From positions 1 through 49,471 of the forward strand of contig CAKZUK010000122.1 of NCBI GenBank assembly GCA_937921775.1: a stretch of DNA of 49,471 bases, given 5' to 3'. The number at the start of each line of letters is the position of its first letter. The first letter of the stretch is position 1. Made by a program: the position numbers and the translations under genes. Of this stretch, positions 15,547 to 24,123 are shown in pieces. This stretch comes from an uncultured Saprospiraceae bacterium (GTDB lineage Bacteria; Bacteroidota; Bacteroidia; Chitinophagales; Saprospiraceae). The notes below the pieces were generated by a model. That model saw nothing but the letters and a program-made list of their open reading frames with translations, was not told the origin of the DNA and did not search any database.

Positions 15547-18009
15547 ATGAGCACCGTAATAAAATATTTCCAATCATATGAAGACTACTTCTGGCACTAT
15601 GAAGATAGCGGAAGAGTCATTGCTATACCAGAAGGGAATACCTTAGGTTATAGTGAACATATCATGCAAGAAATTATTACTTATCTCGCTCCACAAGGAC
15701 TACCAAAATTTGGTGCACTATTAATTGCTCTCGCTGCAACTAATTCTCAAGGCAGTGATACGCTTGAGGACATTTTGAAAATTGTTAATCGTCACACCAC
15801 TATTGGAGAGGAAATAAATAAAGGCTTGTGGTTTGCAAAACTATTGACGCATTTACCTGCACGATATAAAAAAGGAAATCAGCGACTAGAACTTCTTAGA
15901 GGTATATTTTCTACCAGTCATAACTCAGTAGGCATACAAAAATCACTTCATATCTTATCAGAACTAAAAACTAATTCTGACATAAATAACTATAAAGATG
16001 TACTAAAGAAAGTTTCAATAACGAAAAGTCAGATCATTAATGATTTTAAGATATTAAGTATAATCGGAAGAGAATTAAATAGTGTTGAAGCCATCATAAA
16101 TCGTCTCGCAGATCTTCCTAAAATCGAAAATGAACTCGACTTTGACTTAGAAAAGCAAACAATTGACGATGGCCTTTTAGAACAACTAATTCAGAAGAAT
16201 AAGACCTTTCATGTCGGTGCCTTAGTTTCCGCATTGATTAGTGGTCTACATATACCGTTTCATTCAAGTCTTCCTAGTGAACAAGCACTCGGAGGTGTTG
16301 CCGACATTACGAACAAAGGCAACTTTGACAAGTTACTCATGTCTGAGTATGCATATGATGACCATGTGCTTATGTCTCGACTTGCGAATAACGAATCGCT
16401 TTATCATCATAGAGAAGCGCCACCTTCCGACAATAATTACTCGAGAGTAATACTAATAGATACTACCCTGAAGAATTGGGGTACAATAAGAACGATTTCC
16501 TTTGCTGTCATGCTAGCCATTACAAATCATCCTAAAAACAGAAATCCCTGTAGCGTATTTTTAGTTGGGAAATCTTATAAGGAAATAAAGTTTAAAACAA
16601 TTGATGATATTATAGATGGACTGCAAGAATTGGATAGCTCACTTGATCCAGGTATTGGTCTTACAGAACTTTTTTTAAGCGAGCAGATCAAGGTCAGCGA
16701 AATATTTTTTATTGGTTCAATAGAATCACTTAAATGTACTGGCATGCAACTATTTAATGCTGATTTAGGAAAAAGAATCGACCATTGGATTCATCCAAAT
16801 GAAAATGGAGAAGTTTCTATTTACAAAAATCCTAAACGAGGGAAGCGTTTTATTCAAACACTAAAACTGCCTTTAAGTGAGTTATGGACAAAGTCGAACA
16901 AGAAGCGTGCAGAAATTACAACCTATAGCAATTATGATTACCCAATCCTTTTCCCTTTTTACAAATTTAAAACCAGATGGCAGGGAGACAGCTATTACTA
17001 TGGAGTAACAAAAGGCAGAGCACTATTCAGGTATTATGCAGAAAATCCATCTGTTACTATGGGATTGGAAATGATAAGCTCAAGGTTTGAACCAAGTGAC
17101 ATTTTAAAAGCAGTCATGACGCACGATGACCTCTCTGTTACGGTCCTGGTTACAAAACAAACCCATGAATTTGCACTGATAAACTATCCCTCTGATAAAC
17201 GTATTCCTATACTAAATGCTAGACGGCTCAAACATGGTTACAACTTTCATATAGAAGATGATTTCTTTAAATGCTATGCACATCCTAAAACCTGTTACAT
17301 TGATCTGGAAGGCAATCTGACAGAGAAGACAGCTGAACCAAAAAAGGAAGAAAATGAACCACTTAAACAAGCTCGCTCTAGTGTCTATCAAAATATTAAA
17401 TGGGTTTGTATTAATCATGAAAATAAGTTAAGAATTGGAAAACAAGATTTAGTGATGGATGGTTATAATATACTTCTAAGACATGATGGGCTTAAAGTTT
17501 CTGCTAACATTGATGCAAGCCAGCAAGCTCTTGGTATATTTAATTTCCCTGATGGAAGTACCGTAGAACATAATCAGAATGGTATGCTAACTTTAAAGTC
17601 TTCTAACAAATCTATTCCCCCAATTTTTATTCCCTGTGTGCTCAATTCATCTTTAGGAGTAGCCACGCACACAACATTTGCAGGAAATAAGTTTTTCCAA
17701 ATGAAGCATCGATATGAAATCCTATTGAATGGAAATCTTGAAAATATAATTAGAATAATAGGATCCGTGAAGACGCACTTAGAAATAGGATTAAACGTAG
17801 CAAGAGATATGGTCGAAAACCGTCTTATTATTTCATCCGATGAAGGTAAAATAATCAGTCTTAGAAACCATCTGGATGAGCTGAAAGTGTCCTACACTAT
17901 ACGAGAACGAGGAAAGCAACAAGAAGTCATGAAACCAACTGATTTTTATAAAAAATACATTCAGGAATTTATCAATCATATAGCCTACCATGAAACTATC
18001 ACTGACTAG
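15547..18009 (+). CDS. Degenerate vWA/beta-propeller-like protein with a bL12-like C-terminus
   Basis: An 820-residue soluble protein, probably the central scaffold of the operon. Residues about 1-290 are helical. Residues about 298-445 fit a von Willebrand A fold: the first strand VILIDTTLKN is followed by a helix and FLVGKS, but only Asp305 and perhaps Thr307 and Thr373 of the metal site remain, so the MIDAS is degenerate. About 465-710 is beta-rich, with repeated strand-turn units as in bpX propellers. Residues about 722-787 resemble the C-terminal domain of ribosomal protein bL12 (HLEIGLNVARDMVEN). One base separates it from the preceding gene and it overlaps the next by 20 bp. Confidence 0.75.
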   Translation: MSTVIKYFQSYEDYFWHYEDSGRVIAIPEGNTLGYSEHIMQEIITYLAPQGLPKFGALLIALAATNSQGSDTLEDILKIVNRHTTIGEEINKGLWFAKLLTHLPARYKKGNQRLELLRGIFSTSHNSVGIQKSLHILSELKTNSDINNYKDVLKKVSITKSQIINDFKILSIIGRELNSVEAIINRLADLPKIENELDFDLEKQTIDDGLLEQLIQKNKTFHVGALVSALISGLHIPFHSSLPSEQALGGVADITNKGNFDKLLMSEYAYDDHVLMSRLANNESLYHHREAPPSDNNYSRVILIDTTLKNWGTIRTISFAVMLAITNHPKNRNPCSVFLVGKSYKEIKFKTIDDIIDGLQELDSSLDPGIGLTELFLSEQIKVSEIFFIGSIESLKCTGMQLFNADLGKRIDHWIHPNENGEVSIYKNPKRGKRFIQTLKLPLSELWTKSNKKRAEITTYSNYDYPILFPFYKFKTRWQGDSYYYGVTKGRALFRYYAENPSVTMGLEMISSRFEPSDILKAVMTHDDLSVTVLVTKQTHEFALINYPSDKRIPILNARRLKHGYNFHIEDDFFKCYAHPKTCYIDLEGNLTEKTAEPKKEENEPLKQARSSVYQNIKWVCINHENKLRIGKQDLVMDGYNILLRHDGLKVSANIDASQQALGIFNFPDGSTVEHNQNGMLTLKSSNKSIPPIFIPCVLNSSLGVATHTTFAGNKFFQMKHRYEILLNGNLENIIRIIGSVKTHLEIGLNVARDMVENRLIISSDEGKIISLRNHLDELKVSYTIRERGKQQEVMKPTDFYKKYIQEFINHIAYHETITD

Positions 18010-19711
18010 TTACCATAAAGACTTACATCCCCTTTGCGGATTCTTTGTAGAGTCGTCTGACTTAACGGACTGGTTGACTGCCTTGCATCGATTGGGGCTT
18101 GACCCAACTAAGCTTGAGATACATGGTCTGCCAACTAACACAGCTAATCAAATATGGGGCTGTCTGGTGCTCGTTGACCAGTCTCTCCTACCCGATCAGT
18201 TGGGAAAATATCAATCCGCACACATATTAGGAGGCAAACTAATTATTCCAGAAAAATCTAGGGTAATTCCTGAATTAACAACTTACGATTTCGAACAACT
18301 TTTTCGCACAGATACTTATGTCCTTCATCCAGATTTTGGTTTATTCAAACTTACAGAGTCCATTTCATTGGACAAACATTTAGAAACGGGAGAACTGACA
18401 ACACTTAACAGTTCTAGACCAAAAGACTTTAAATTTAATTCAGAAGAAATTATAGCCTTCACGGTAGAAGCTAGTCCAGAAGATGAGCTAAAGCTTGAGT
18501 TAGAGTCTATGAAGAAAAGAGAAAAATTCACAGATAATCCGCTTTCAATCGGTGAAAAATTAAGACTAGCTTTTTATAAAAAATTCTTAATTACTGAAAA
18601 TGGCCAAGACGGCAAAATAAGTTTGAATCCGAACGGATCAAGCTTTGAAAAACTAAGTAAATTGCTTGGTCTATCTGGTCCCAACGCGCATGATGGTTTT
18701 CTTGAAGACTTTAGAAACCTTCAAGAAAGAAACAAAAAAGAGGTCGATAAACTGCTGGATTTATTAAAAGATAATCCAGAGGAAGCACTTCGATTTGCTA
18801 TCCCACTGGAGGAACACGGATACACCAGAGGGAAAACGAATGCCGAATTTAAAATGCAAGACAGAGGTAGCAATTTCTCTATATTTGGTGGATTCAAACC
18901 TTCTTGGAGAGCTGGGGGGACGGTAGATCTCGGTGATGAATATTATAGACTCCAGAATCAATATTTAGACTCAGCTAAGAAACTAAAAGAAAAAGGAGAA
19001 TTTGAAAAGGCTGCTTTTATATACCTTAAACTACTTAAAGATTACAACTCAGCAGGCGAAACTTTAAGAGAAGGCAAGCAATATGAAAAGGCTGCTTTGA
19101 TCTTCTTAGAGTATTCAAAAAATGAGCTAAAGGCTGCAGAGTGTTATGAGCAAGCTAAGGTATACAATAAAGCAATCGAGCTCTACGAAAAACTTGAAAA
19201 GTTAGAAAAAGCTGGCGATTTATATCTATTGACTGGAAATAGAAACGCTGCTAACAAAGCCTATCAAACCCAAATAAATAAGGAACTTGATCACAATAAA
19301 TATATCGCTGCGGCAAATATTAGTAAGAATAAAATGCTCAATCTTTCTTACGCCCAAGAATTGCTTTTAATCGGTTGGAAGAGTAAAACCGATCAGTACA
19401 ATTGCTTGCGAAGTTACCTTAACAACATGTCTGATGCGAAAGAAGTTTGGACGCATTTAGAACGAATCAATAGATCAGACGTAAACTCTAGCAATGATAC
19501 CATTTTTCTAAAGGTACTCAAAGATGAATATTCGAATCAAGATGAGAACAAAAACAAGATTAAAAATTTGGCTTATACACTTCTGTCTCAATTATTGGAA
19601 CAAGGACGAATTTCTTCTCATGAGTTGCTATCATTTAATAGAGAGAATTCACGACTGCGAGCAGACACGATGCGCTATGAATCAAAAAAGAATAGCAAAA
19701 GAAACAATTAA
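17990..19711 (+). CDS. bpX6-like protein with TPR repeats
   Basis: A 573-residue soluble protein that I recognise as the bpX6 component of MoxR-vWA-beta-propeller ternary systems. Residues about 1-160 hold the bpX6-type region, including the TYVLHPDFGLFKLTE motif (His113). A linker (about 160-310) includes DNPEEALRFAIPLEEHGYTR and a Gly/aromatic-rich stretch. Residues about 315-435 form TPR-like helical repeats (GEFEKAAFIYLKLLK, KQYEKAALIFLEYSK, KVYNKAIELYEKLEK), followed by a helical C-terminus. TPRs suggest partner or client recognition. It overlaps the vWA gene by 20 bp and is the last gene in the operon; no effector enzyme follows. Confidence 0.8.
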   Translation: MKLSLTSYHKDLHPLCGFFVESSDLTDWLTALHRLGLDPTKLEIHGLPTNTANQIWGCLVLVDQSLLPDQLGKYQSAHILGGKLIIPEKSRVIPELTTYDFEQLFRTDTYVLHPDFGLFKLTESISLDKHLETGELTTLNSSRPKDFKFNSEEIIAFTVEASPEDELKLELESMKKREKFTDNPLSIGEKLRLAFYKKFLITENGQDGKISLNPNGSSFEKLSKLLGLSGPNAHDGFLEDFRNLQERNKKEVDKLLDLLKDNPEEALRFAIPLEEHGYTRGKTNAEFKMQDRGSNFSIFGGFKPSWRAGGTVDLGDEYYRLQNQYLDSAKKLKEKGEFEKAAFIYLKLLKDYNSAGETLREGKQYEKAALIFLEYSKNELKAAECYEQAKVYNKAIELYEKLEKLEKAGDLYLLTGNRNAANKAYQTQINKELDHNKYIAAANISKNKMLNLSYAQELLLIGWKSKTDQYNCLRSYLNNMSDAKEVWTHLERINRSDVNSSNDTIFLKVLKDEYSNQDENKNKIKNLAYTLLSQLLEQGRISSHELLSFNRENSRLRADTMRYESKKNSKRNN

Positions 19712-19792
19712 TACATTGTACGTCTGATAGCTTTTCCTTTATAATTAACAAAACACTGTAGCTTAAGGGATACGGCCTAAACAACATTGTCA

Positions 19793-20620
19793 TCAAATAT
19801 CCCGACGTCGCAAGAGGAAATAACTAGTCCCCACATTAAAAATAAACCAGCCAAAAACAATCAATAACTCACGCTGGCCAATATAAGTTTGTACCTCTTG
19901 AAATCCATAGCGTGCGAAAGGGAATTGAATCAAATTACGCGAAGACTGAACTGGAAAAAAGTCAGGTAATACCCGAAGAAAATCTGGTATATCATTCGGA
20001 ATATTGTAGAGAATAGCACTCAAAATAGGTTCAAACATGAGTGTGTACATCAACAAACCAACAATCACCAAGCCTCCCTTTTTAAACAACAAAGCAAGCA
20101 TCAATGCAAAAGTCATGTAAGTGAAAACATCTAGAAAATATGCTCCGATGAATTGTAGATTCGTAAAAGCATATTCCAATGCATCCGGGTGCGAATAGAT
20201 TCTACCTACGATTAATCCATTTATAAAAAGTAGCAAAGTCACCGCAGCTGCTAATACGCCAATGAATATCAATTTGGAAGCCAGCCACTCCTCTTTACTC
20301 AAACCATCAATTACATTTTGTCGAAGAATTCGATGGTTGATTTCATTATAGATCGACATGACTACTATGAATGCCAATATGATTTTAAGGATCGCAGCGA
20401 TGTAAGTTATATTTTGCCAGATATCTGGAAAATCATATAAAGGAATCATGGTCGGATCCGCAATTCCTCTAAAATTTGCGCCTTGGTTTTTGAAATAGGT
20501 CATGAGTCCCATCAAGCTGGAGCAGACCACCGTTGACAGTACAACAAACATCCCAAGCAAAATCCAGAAAGGGCGATAGTGTCTAAGTTTAAACCATTCT
20601 ATTTGGATCAGCCTAATCAT
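19793..20620 (-). CDS. ABC transporter permease (ABC-2 type)
   Basis: A 275-residue integral membrane protein with six hydrophobic segments and the typical N-terminal amphipathic sequence MIRLIQIEWFKLRHYRPFWI of ABC-2 permeases (GldF/NosY-like). It overlaps the upstream ATPase gene by 8 bp, so the pair forms one exporter. The first periplasmic loop is long (about residues 40-65). The substrate is not deducible; the conserved EINHRILRQNVIDGLSKEEW segment is the likely coupling helix to the ATPase. Confidence 0.9.
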   Translation of the reverse strand: MIRLIQIEWFKLRHYRPFWILLGMFVVLSTVVCSSLMGLMTYFKNQGANFRGIADPTMIPLYDFPDIWQNITYIAAILKIILAFIVVMSIYNEINHRILRQNVIDGLSKEEWLASKLIFIGVLAAAVTLLLFINGLIVGRIYSHPDALEYAFTNLQFIGAYFLDVFTYMTFALMLALLFKKGGLVIVGLLMYTLMFEPILSAILYNIPNDIPDFLRVLPDFFPVQSSRNLIQFPFARYGFQEVQTYIGQRELLIVFGWFIFNVGTSYFLLRRRDI

Positions 20621-21506
20621 TTTCTTTGAGGATTTTTAAAAATTGTTGTTCCAAACTACCTTCCTTTTCTATGAGGTGTGTAACGACAACTTTTCGGTCA
20701 AATAAATAGTGACTTAGGTCTGATGAATTGACATAATCTTCAGTCGTCAAAACAAAAACACCATTCTCTCGTTTCATTTTTTTGATGCCTTTAAAGTCAT
20801 TTAATACGGTTTGCATCTGATCCATATCTTTTGCTGCAACTTCCACCGTCCGCTCGTTCAACAAAGCTCCTTCTACTGATCCTTGAAATAGTTTTTTACC
20901 TTTTCGAAGTACCATGAAATCGCTGCAAAGCTTTTGTACTTCGTCCAATAAATGGCTGGCTAAAATGATCGTTTTTCCAGATCCCGCAATCTTTTTTATC
21001 AGCTCTCTTATCTCTACAATTCCCTGAGGGTCAAGCCCGTTGGTTGGTTCATCCAAAATCAAAACTGGAGGATCACCTAATAGAGAAGATCCAATTGCCA
21101 GTCGTTGCTTCATACCTAATGAAAAGGTTTTGAAGGGATCATCTTTTCGATCAAACAAACCGACCGTTTTCAAACTTTTTTCAATATTTGTTGGATCACA
21201 TTCTTTGACTTTAGCAATCACTCGCAAGTTTTGTGCAGCAGTCAAGTAAGGTAGAAAACAGGGGATTTCCAGTATGGCTCCAATCTTTTTTCGACTGGCA
21301 GCAGAAGGCGTTTTCTCAAACCACTTAAAGGAACCACTAGTGGGTGCGAGTACATTGAGTAGCATTCCCAGAGTAGTTGTTTTACCTGATCCGTTGGGGC
21401 CAAGCAAGCCAAAAACCATCCCCTCTTCGATCTCAAAGTTGAGTTGATCCAGGGCAGTTAATTTGCGATACTTTTTAGTAAGATTTATTGTTTCTAAAAC
21501 TTTCAT
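20613..21506 (-). CDS. ABC transporter ATP-binding protein
   Basis: A 297-residue ATPase energising the adjacent permease. Walker A is GPNGSGKT (residues about 35-42), the signature FSLGMKQRLAIGSSL near 130, Walker B PVLILDEPTNGLDP near 150, and the H-loop ASHLLDE near 185. The C-terminal 70 residues form the small regulatory region common in drug or gliding (GldA-like) exporters. It starts with ATG at 21506 and overlaps the permease gene by 8 bp. The pair is oriented with the upstream DUF4252-like lipoprotein gene, 90 bp away. Confidence 0.93.
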   Translation of the reverse strand: MKVLETINLTKKYRKLTALDQLNFEIEEGMVFGLLGPNGSGKTTTLGMLLNVLAPTSGSFKWFEKTPSAASRKKIGAILEIPCFLPYLTAAQNLRVIAKVKECDPTNIEKSLKTVGLFDRKDDPFKTFSLGMKQRLAIGSSLLGDPPVLILDEPTNGLDPQGIVEIRELIKKIAGSGKTIILASHLLDEVQKLCSDFMVLRKGKKLFQGSVEGALLNERTVEVAAKDMDQMQTVLNDFKGIKKMKRENGVFVLTTEDYVNSSDLSHYLFDRKVVVTHLIEKEGSLEQQFLKILKEND

Positions 21507-21596
21507 TGAGTTATTTGATCTAAGTAGTTTAACGGAATTATTTATTTTTCCCTTTTGGTGGTTTTGAAAAATCCAAATAATTTGGTTCCGTTAATT

Positions 21597-22226
21597 TCAA
21601 TCTAACAATTTGATGGAATCTTTTGCCATTTCTATTGAGTCTTTTTTCGCTTGAGTAGCAGCTTCTTTTTCTCTTCGCTCTTTTGCATGTTCCCTTCTGC
21701 GATCTCTCCATTTGCTGTCACTTACCATCATATCTTTTAGAGCTGAAAACGCTACAGTTGAAGTACTATCCATACTATTAATATCTTTCCAAGCCATTGC
21801 TAATTGAAAGTAATCAGGACGACCGTCTATTTCAACAATGTAATGACGTCCATCGTTAGACGTTAGCATCATCGTTTTGTCAGTCGTCTCATTCCCTAAG
21901 ATGTAGTATTGATTTTCACCACCAACTACTTCCAAGTACATATCATACCCTTCTTTTTCTTGAAGGCTAGATGTAACGCTTGCTAATTGTTGATAATCAA
22001 ATGAATCAATATTCATATTGAGTACACTCATTTTCTTGACATCTTTCACTACTTTATTAATGGACTCAATATCAGTAATATTCATCATTCGCATGGTGCT
22101 CGGATACAGGAAATAACTGTTCTCTACTTTGTTTTGTTTCTTTAGTTTTTCAACAACGGATTGTTCTTTTTTACAGGAAACTGTAAAGAGGAGAAGTAGG
22201 AAAAGAATGGAAAATTTGTGTTTCAT
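21597..22226 (-). CDS. DUF4252-like lipoprotein
   Basis: A 209-residue lipoprotein: signal peptide with lipobox LFTVSC (Cys18), followed by KKEQ. The body (NSYFLYPSTMRMMNITDIES, then SFDYQQLASVTSSLQEKEGY) follows the layout of the DUF4252 secreted proteins encoded just upstream, and the C-terminus is a highly charged helix with repeated DSI(E/K) residues. A GTAAC-N18-CGTC element (22240-22266) lies just upstream, a looser version of the candidate ECF promoter of the sigma operons. It may therefore belong to the same regulon. Function of DUF4252 is not known. Confidence 0.7.
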   Translation of the reverse strand: MKHKFSILFLLLLFTVSCKKEQSVVEKLKKQNKVENSYFLYPSTMRMMNITDIESINKVVKDVKKMSVLNMNIDSFDYQQLASVTSSLQEKEGYDMYLEVVGGENQYYILGNETTDKTMMLTSNDGRHYIVEIDGRPDYFQLAMAWKDINSMDSTSTVAFSALKDMMVSDSKWRDRRREHAKERREKEAATQAKKDSIEMAKDSIKLLD

Positions 22227-22498
22227 ATTTTTGGTCTATGACGGCAAATCGCTTTCGCTTTGTTACTTTATTTCATAATGGTAAATGTAGAGAAAGTAAT
22301 TTGGATAACAACATAATTATCGACTAATGTATTGTTTTTTGGGTTGAGTGGCTAGGAAATGGAATGTAGCAATTTTCAGACTAACGTGGTTTTTAAACAC
22401 TCAGGTTATTTAGTACACAAAGGCGCTAGAAATTGACTCGAGGGTTTGAAAAAATAGTCTAAGAGTCGGAGTTAAAAAATCACTATCTGGCTGTCATC
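22227..22498 (-). promoter_or_regulatory. Promoter region of the DUF4252-like lipoprotein gene
   Basis: Contains, on the minus strand, GTAAC (22266-22262), 18 nt, then CGTC (22243-22240), the layout of an ECF sigma promoter ending 13 bp before the ATG. The rest of the stretch has no ORF I can support. Confidence 0.35.
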
Positions 22499-22564
22499 AA
22501 AAAAGCCAGAAGCCAGTCCCTCTCATATAGTATACACTACGATGATAGAAAACTGACTTCTGAC
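22499..22564 (-). terminator. Terminator of the first ECF/DUF4252 operon
   Basis: On the minus strand GTCAGAAGTCAGT pairs with ACTGGCTTCTGGC (13 bp, with G-U pairs), followed by TTTTTT. The 34-nt loop can form a small inner stem (TAGT/ACTA), so the hairpin is branched. It ends transcription 24 bp after the last DUF4252 stop codon. Confidence 0.65.
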
Positions 22565-22588
22565 TATTGATTCCTAAAAAGGAAATAA

Positions 22589-23110
22589 TTACTTCTTCTC
22601 CAAAGCTTGAAACTGCTCCATACCTTTTATGTTCAAGACTCTAGATAATCGCGCCATTTGACTCAAGTCAATTTCACCATAAAGCGACATCACCATAAAC
22701 TGCTTTTGCCCCCCCATGATCATTAACAATTCATTGATTACTCCACCATTATCATTGACCATGAACATCACGTTTTCAGAAGCATCTTCGATTGACATTA
22801 GTTCTTCGTAGTTGCTATCTTTAGAGATGGTTTGAATCGCAGTTGCATAAAGCTCCGCACTATTCTCAGTTTTTTCATTCATAACTGCTTTGATACCTTT
22901 AAGCTTACTCATTGCCTCAATTAACTCTTTCTGATCAGGATCTTCGGTATCAATGTCAGCGAATAGTGAAAACATTTTGCTGGTAACAGATACCTTCGTA
23001 AAGTCTTTACTCTTCTGGTAAGTTGAAAAATGTTTGGTAACGGCATTGTTTTGTGAGAAGCCGATGTTGCAAATTAGAACTGCGAGAAGGATTAATGTTA
23101 TTTTTTTCAT
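22589..23110 (-). CDS. Secreted DUF4252 protein
   Basis: A 173-residue protein with a signal peptide (residues 1-19, MKKITLILLAVLICNIGFSQ) and the DUF4252 pattern: KDFTKVSVTSKMFSLFADID, then LIEAMSKLKGIKAVMNEKTE, an MFMVNDNGGVINELLMIMGG strand pair and an LSQMARLSRVLNIKG C-terminal helix. It is predicted periplasmic or extracellular. It is the last gene of a sigma factor/regulator/DUF4252 operon and ends at a hairpin terminator. DUF4252 has no known biochemical function; family members usually occur with ECF sigma factors in Bacteroidota. Confidence 0.88.
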   Translation of the reverse strand: MKKITLILLAVLICNIGFSQNNAVTKHFSTYQKSKDFTKVSVTSKMFSLFADIDTEDPDQKELIEAMSKLKGIKAVMNEKTENSAELYATAIQTISKDSNYEELMSIEDASENVMFMVNDNGGVINELLMIMGGQKQFMVMSLYGEIDLSQMARLSRVLNIKGMEQFQALEKK

Positions 23111-23172
23111 TATGATTGAATTTTATATTTTTAATTTATTTCTTTGATTATTTTAATAATTATAATTCGAAA

Positions 23173-24009
23173 TTATGGCTTGACGATTCGGAAATTTTTA
23201 AACACGCCCTCTGCGTTTGTAAGCCGAAGAAAGTAAGCCCCTGAAGGTAAATCTTCCAATTGTACTTTGTATGGTAAAGCCACTTTTCCTACATTTTTAA
23301 CTGGTTCACCCATGATGGAAAAGAACTCTAATTGGTATTCTGTTTCCGTTCCTCCTATTGCCTCCAACTGCACATAATCACTTACTGGATTTGGGTATAC
23401 ATTGAAGCTTATATCATCCGAGTTTGCCTTATTGTCTCGTTTTTCACTGCGACCATTTGCTCCGTTAAAAACCAATTCATTTGAATCGATATTCTCAAAA
23501 ACCTTGAACCATTCTTTGCCGTTATTTTGGATGGCAGATGCCAATCGGCTGATGTTCTTCAAGTCAATTTCACCATATAAAGTCGCCATCATAAAGTGAT
23601 CTTTATCGCCTGCAATCACCGTTAGTTCTTTAACTATTTCTGCTTCTTCACGAATCATCAATAGGAAATTTTCATTTTGTGTTTCCACTTTAATCAAGTC
23701 TTCATAACGCTCGTCCTGCGCTGCTTTTTCAATTGCCTCTGTTCGCAATTCTATCAATCCTTCTGTTTTTTCTTTGTGTAATACTTTGATGCCATCTAAT
23801 TTTGAGATGGCTTCAATGGCATTTCTTTCATCCTTGTTTTTCGGTTCTACTTCCGTAATTAGGTCGAAGGTTTTGCTAGTCACGCTTAGCTTGTCGAAGC
23901 TATCGTCTGTTTCGTAATCAGCGTAGTATTCGCTAATAAAATTGCTTTGTGCAAAAGTAAAATTGCTAAGACACAAGGCTAGTAATAATAGTAAGGTGTT
24001 CTTTTTCAT
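23173..24009 (-). CDS. DUF4252 protein fused to a T9SS type A sorting domain
   Basis: A 278-residue protein combining a signal peptide (MKKNTLLLLLALCLSNFTFAQ), a DUF4252 domain (residues about 22-175; KLSVTSKTFDLITEVEPKNK and LMIREEAEIVKELTVIAGDK) and, from residue 204, a T9SS type A domain (VYPNPVSDYVQLEAIGG, ending FKNFRIVKP). The fusion places a DUF4252 domain on the cell surface or in the medium. The ATG at 24009 is used because the frame upstream (to 24105) encodes no signal peptide and a real one starts here. Operon member downstream of the regulator gene. Confidence 0.88.
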   Translation of the reverse strand: MKKNTLLLLLALCLSNFTFAQSNFISEYYADYETDDSFDKLSVTSKTFDLITEVEPKNKDERNAIEAISKLDGIKVLHKEKTEGLIELRTEAIEKAAQDERYEDLIKVETQNENFLLMIREEAEIVKELTVIAGDKDHFMMATLYGEIDLKNISRLASAIQNNGKEWFKVFENIDSNELVFNGANGRSEKRDNKANSDDISFNVYPNPVSDYVQLEAIGGTETEYQLEFFSIMGEPVKNVGKVALPYKVQLEDLPSGAYFLRLTNAEGVFKNFRIVKP

Positions 24010-24123
24010 TATTTTAGTTTTTAATCTAAGTTCTAACCAACTTAGTGTTCGAAGTGGGAAGATGAAAGTGGGAACCTGCCTAGTCGACAGACGGGGTTTC
24101 TCCACTAACGTATGCTTTATAAA

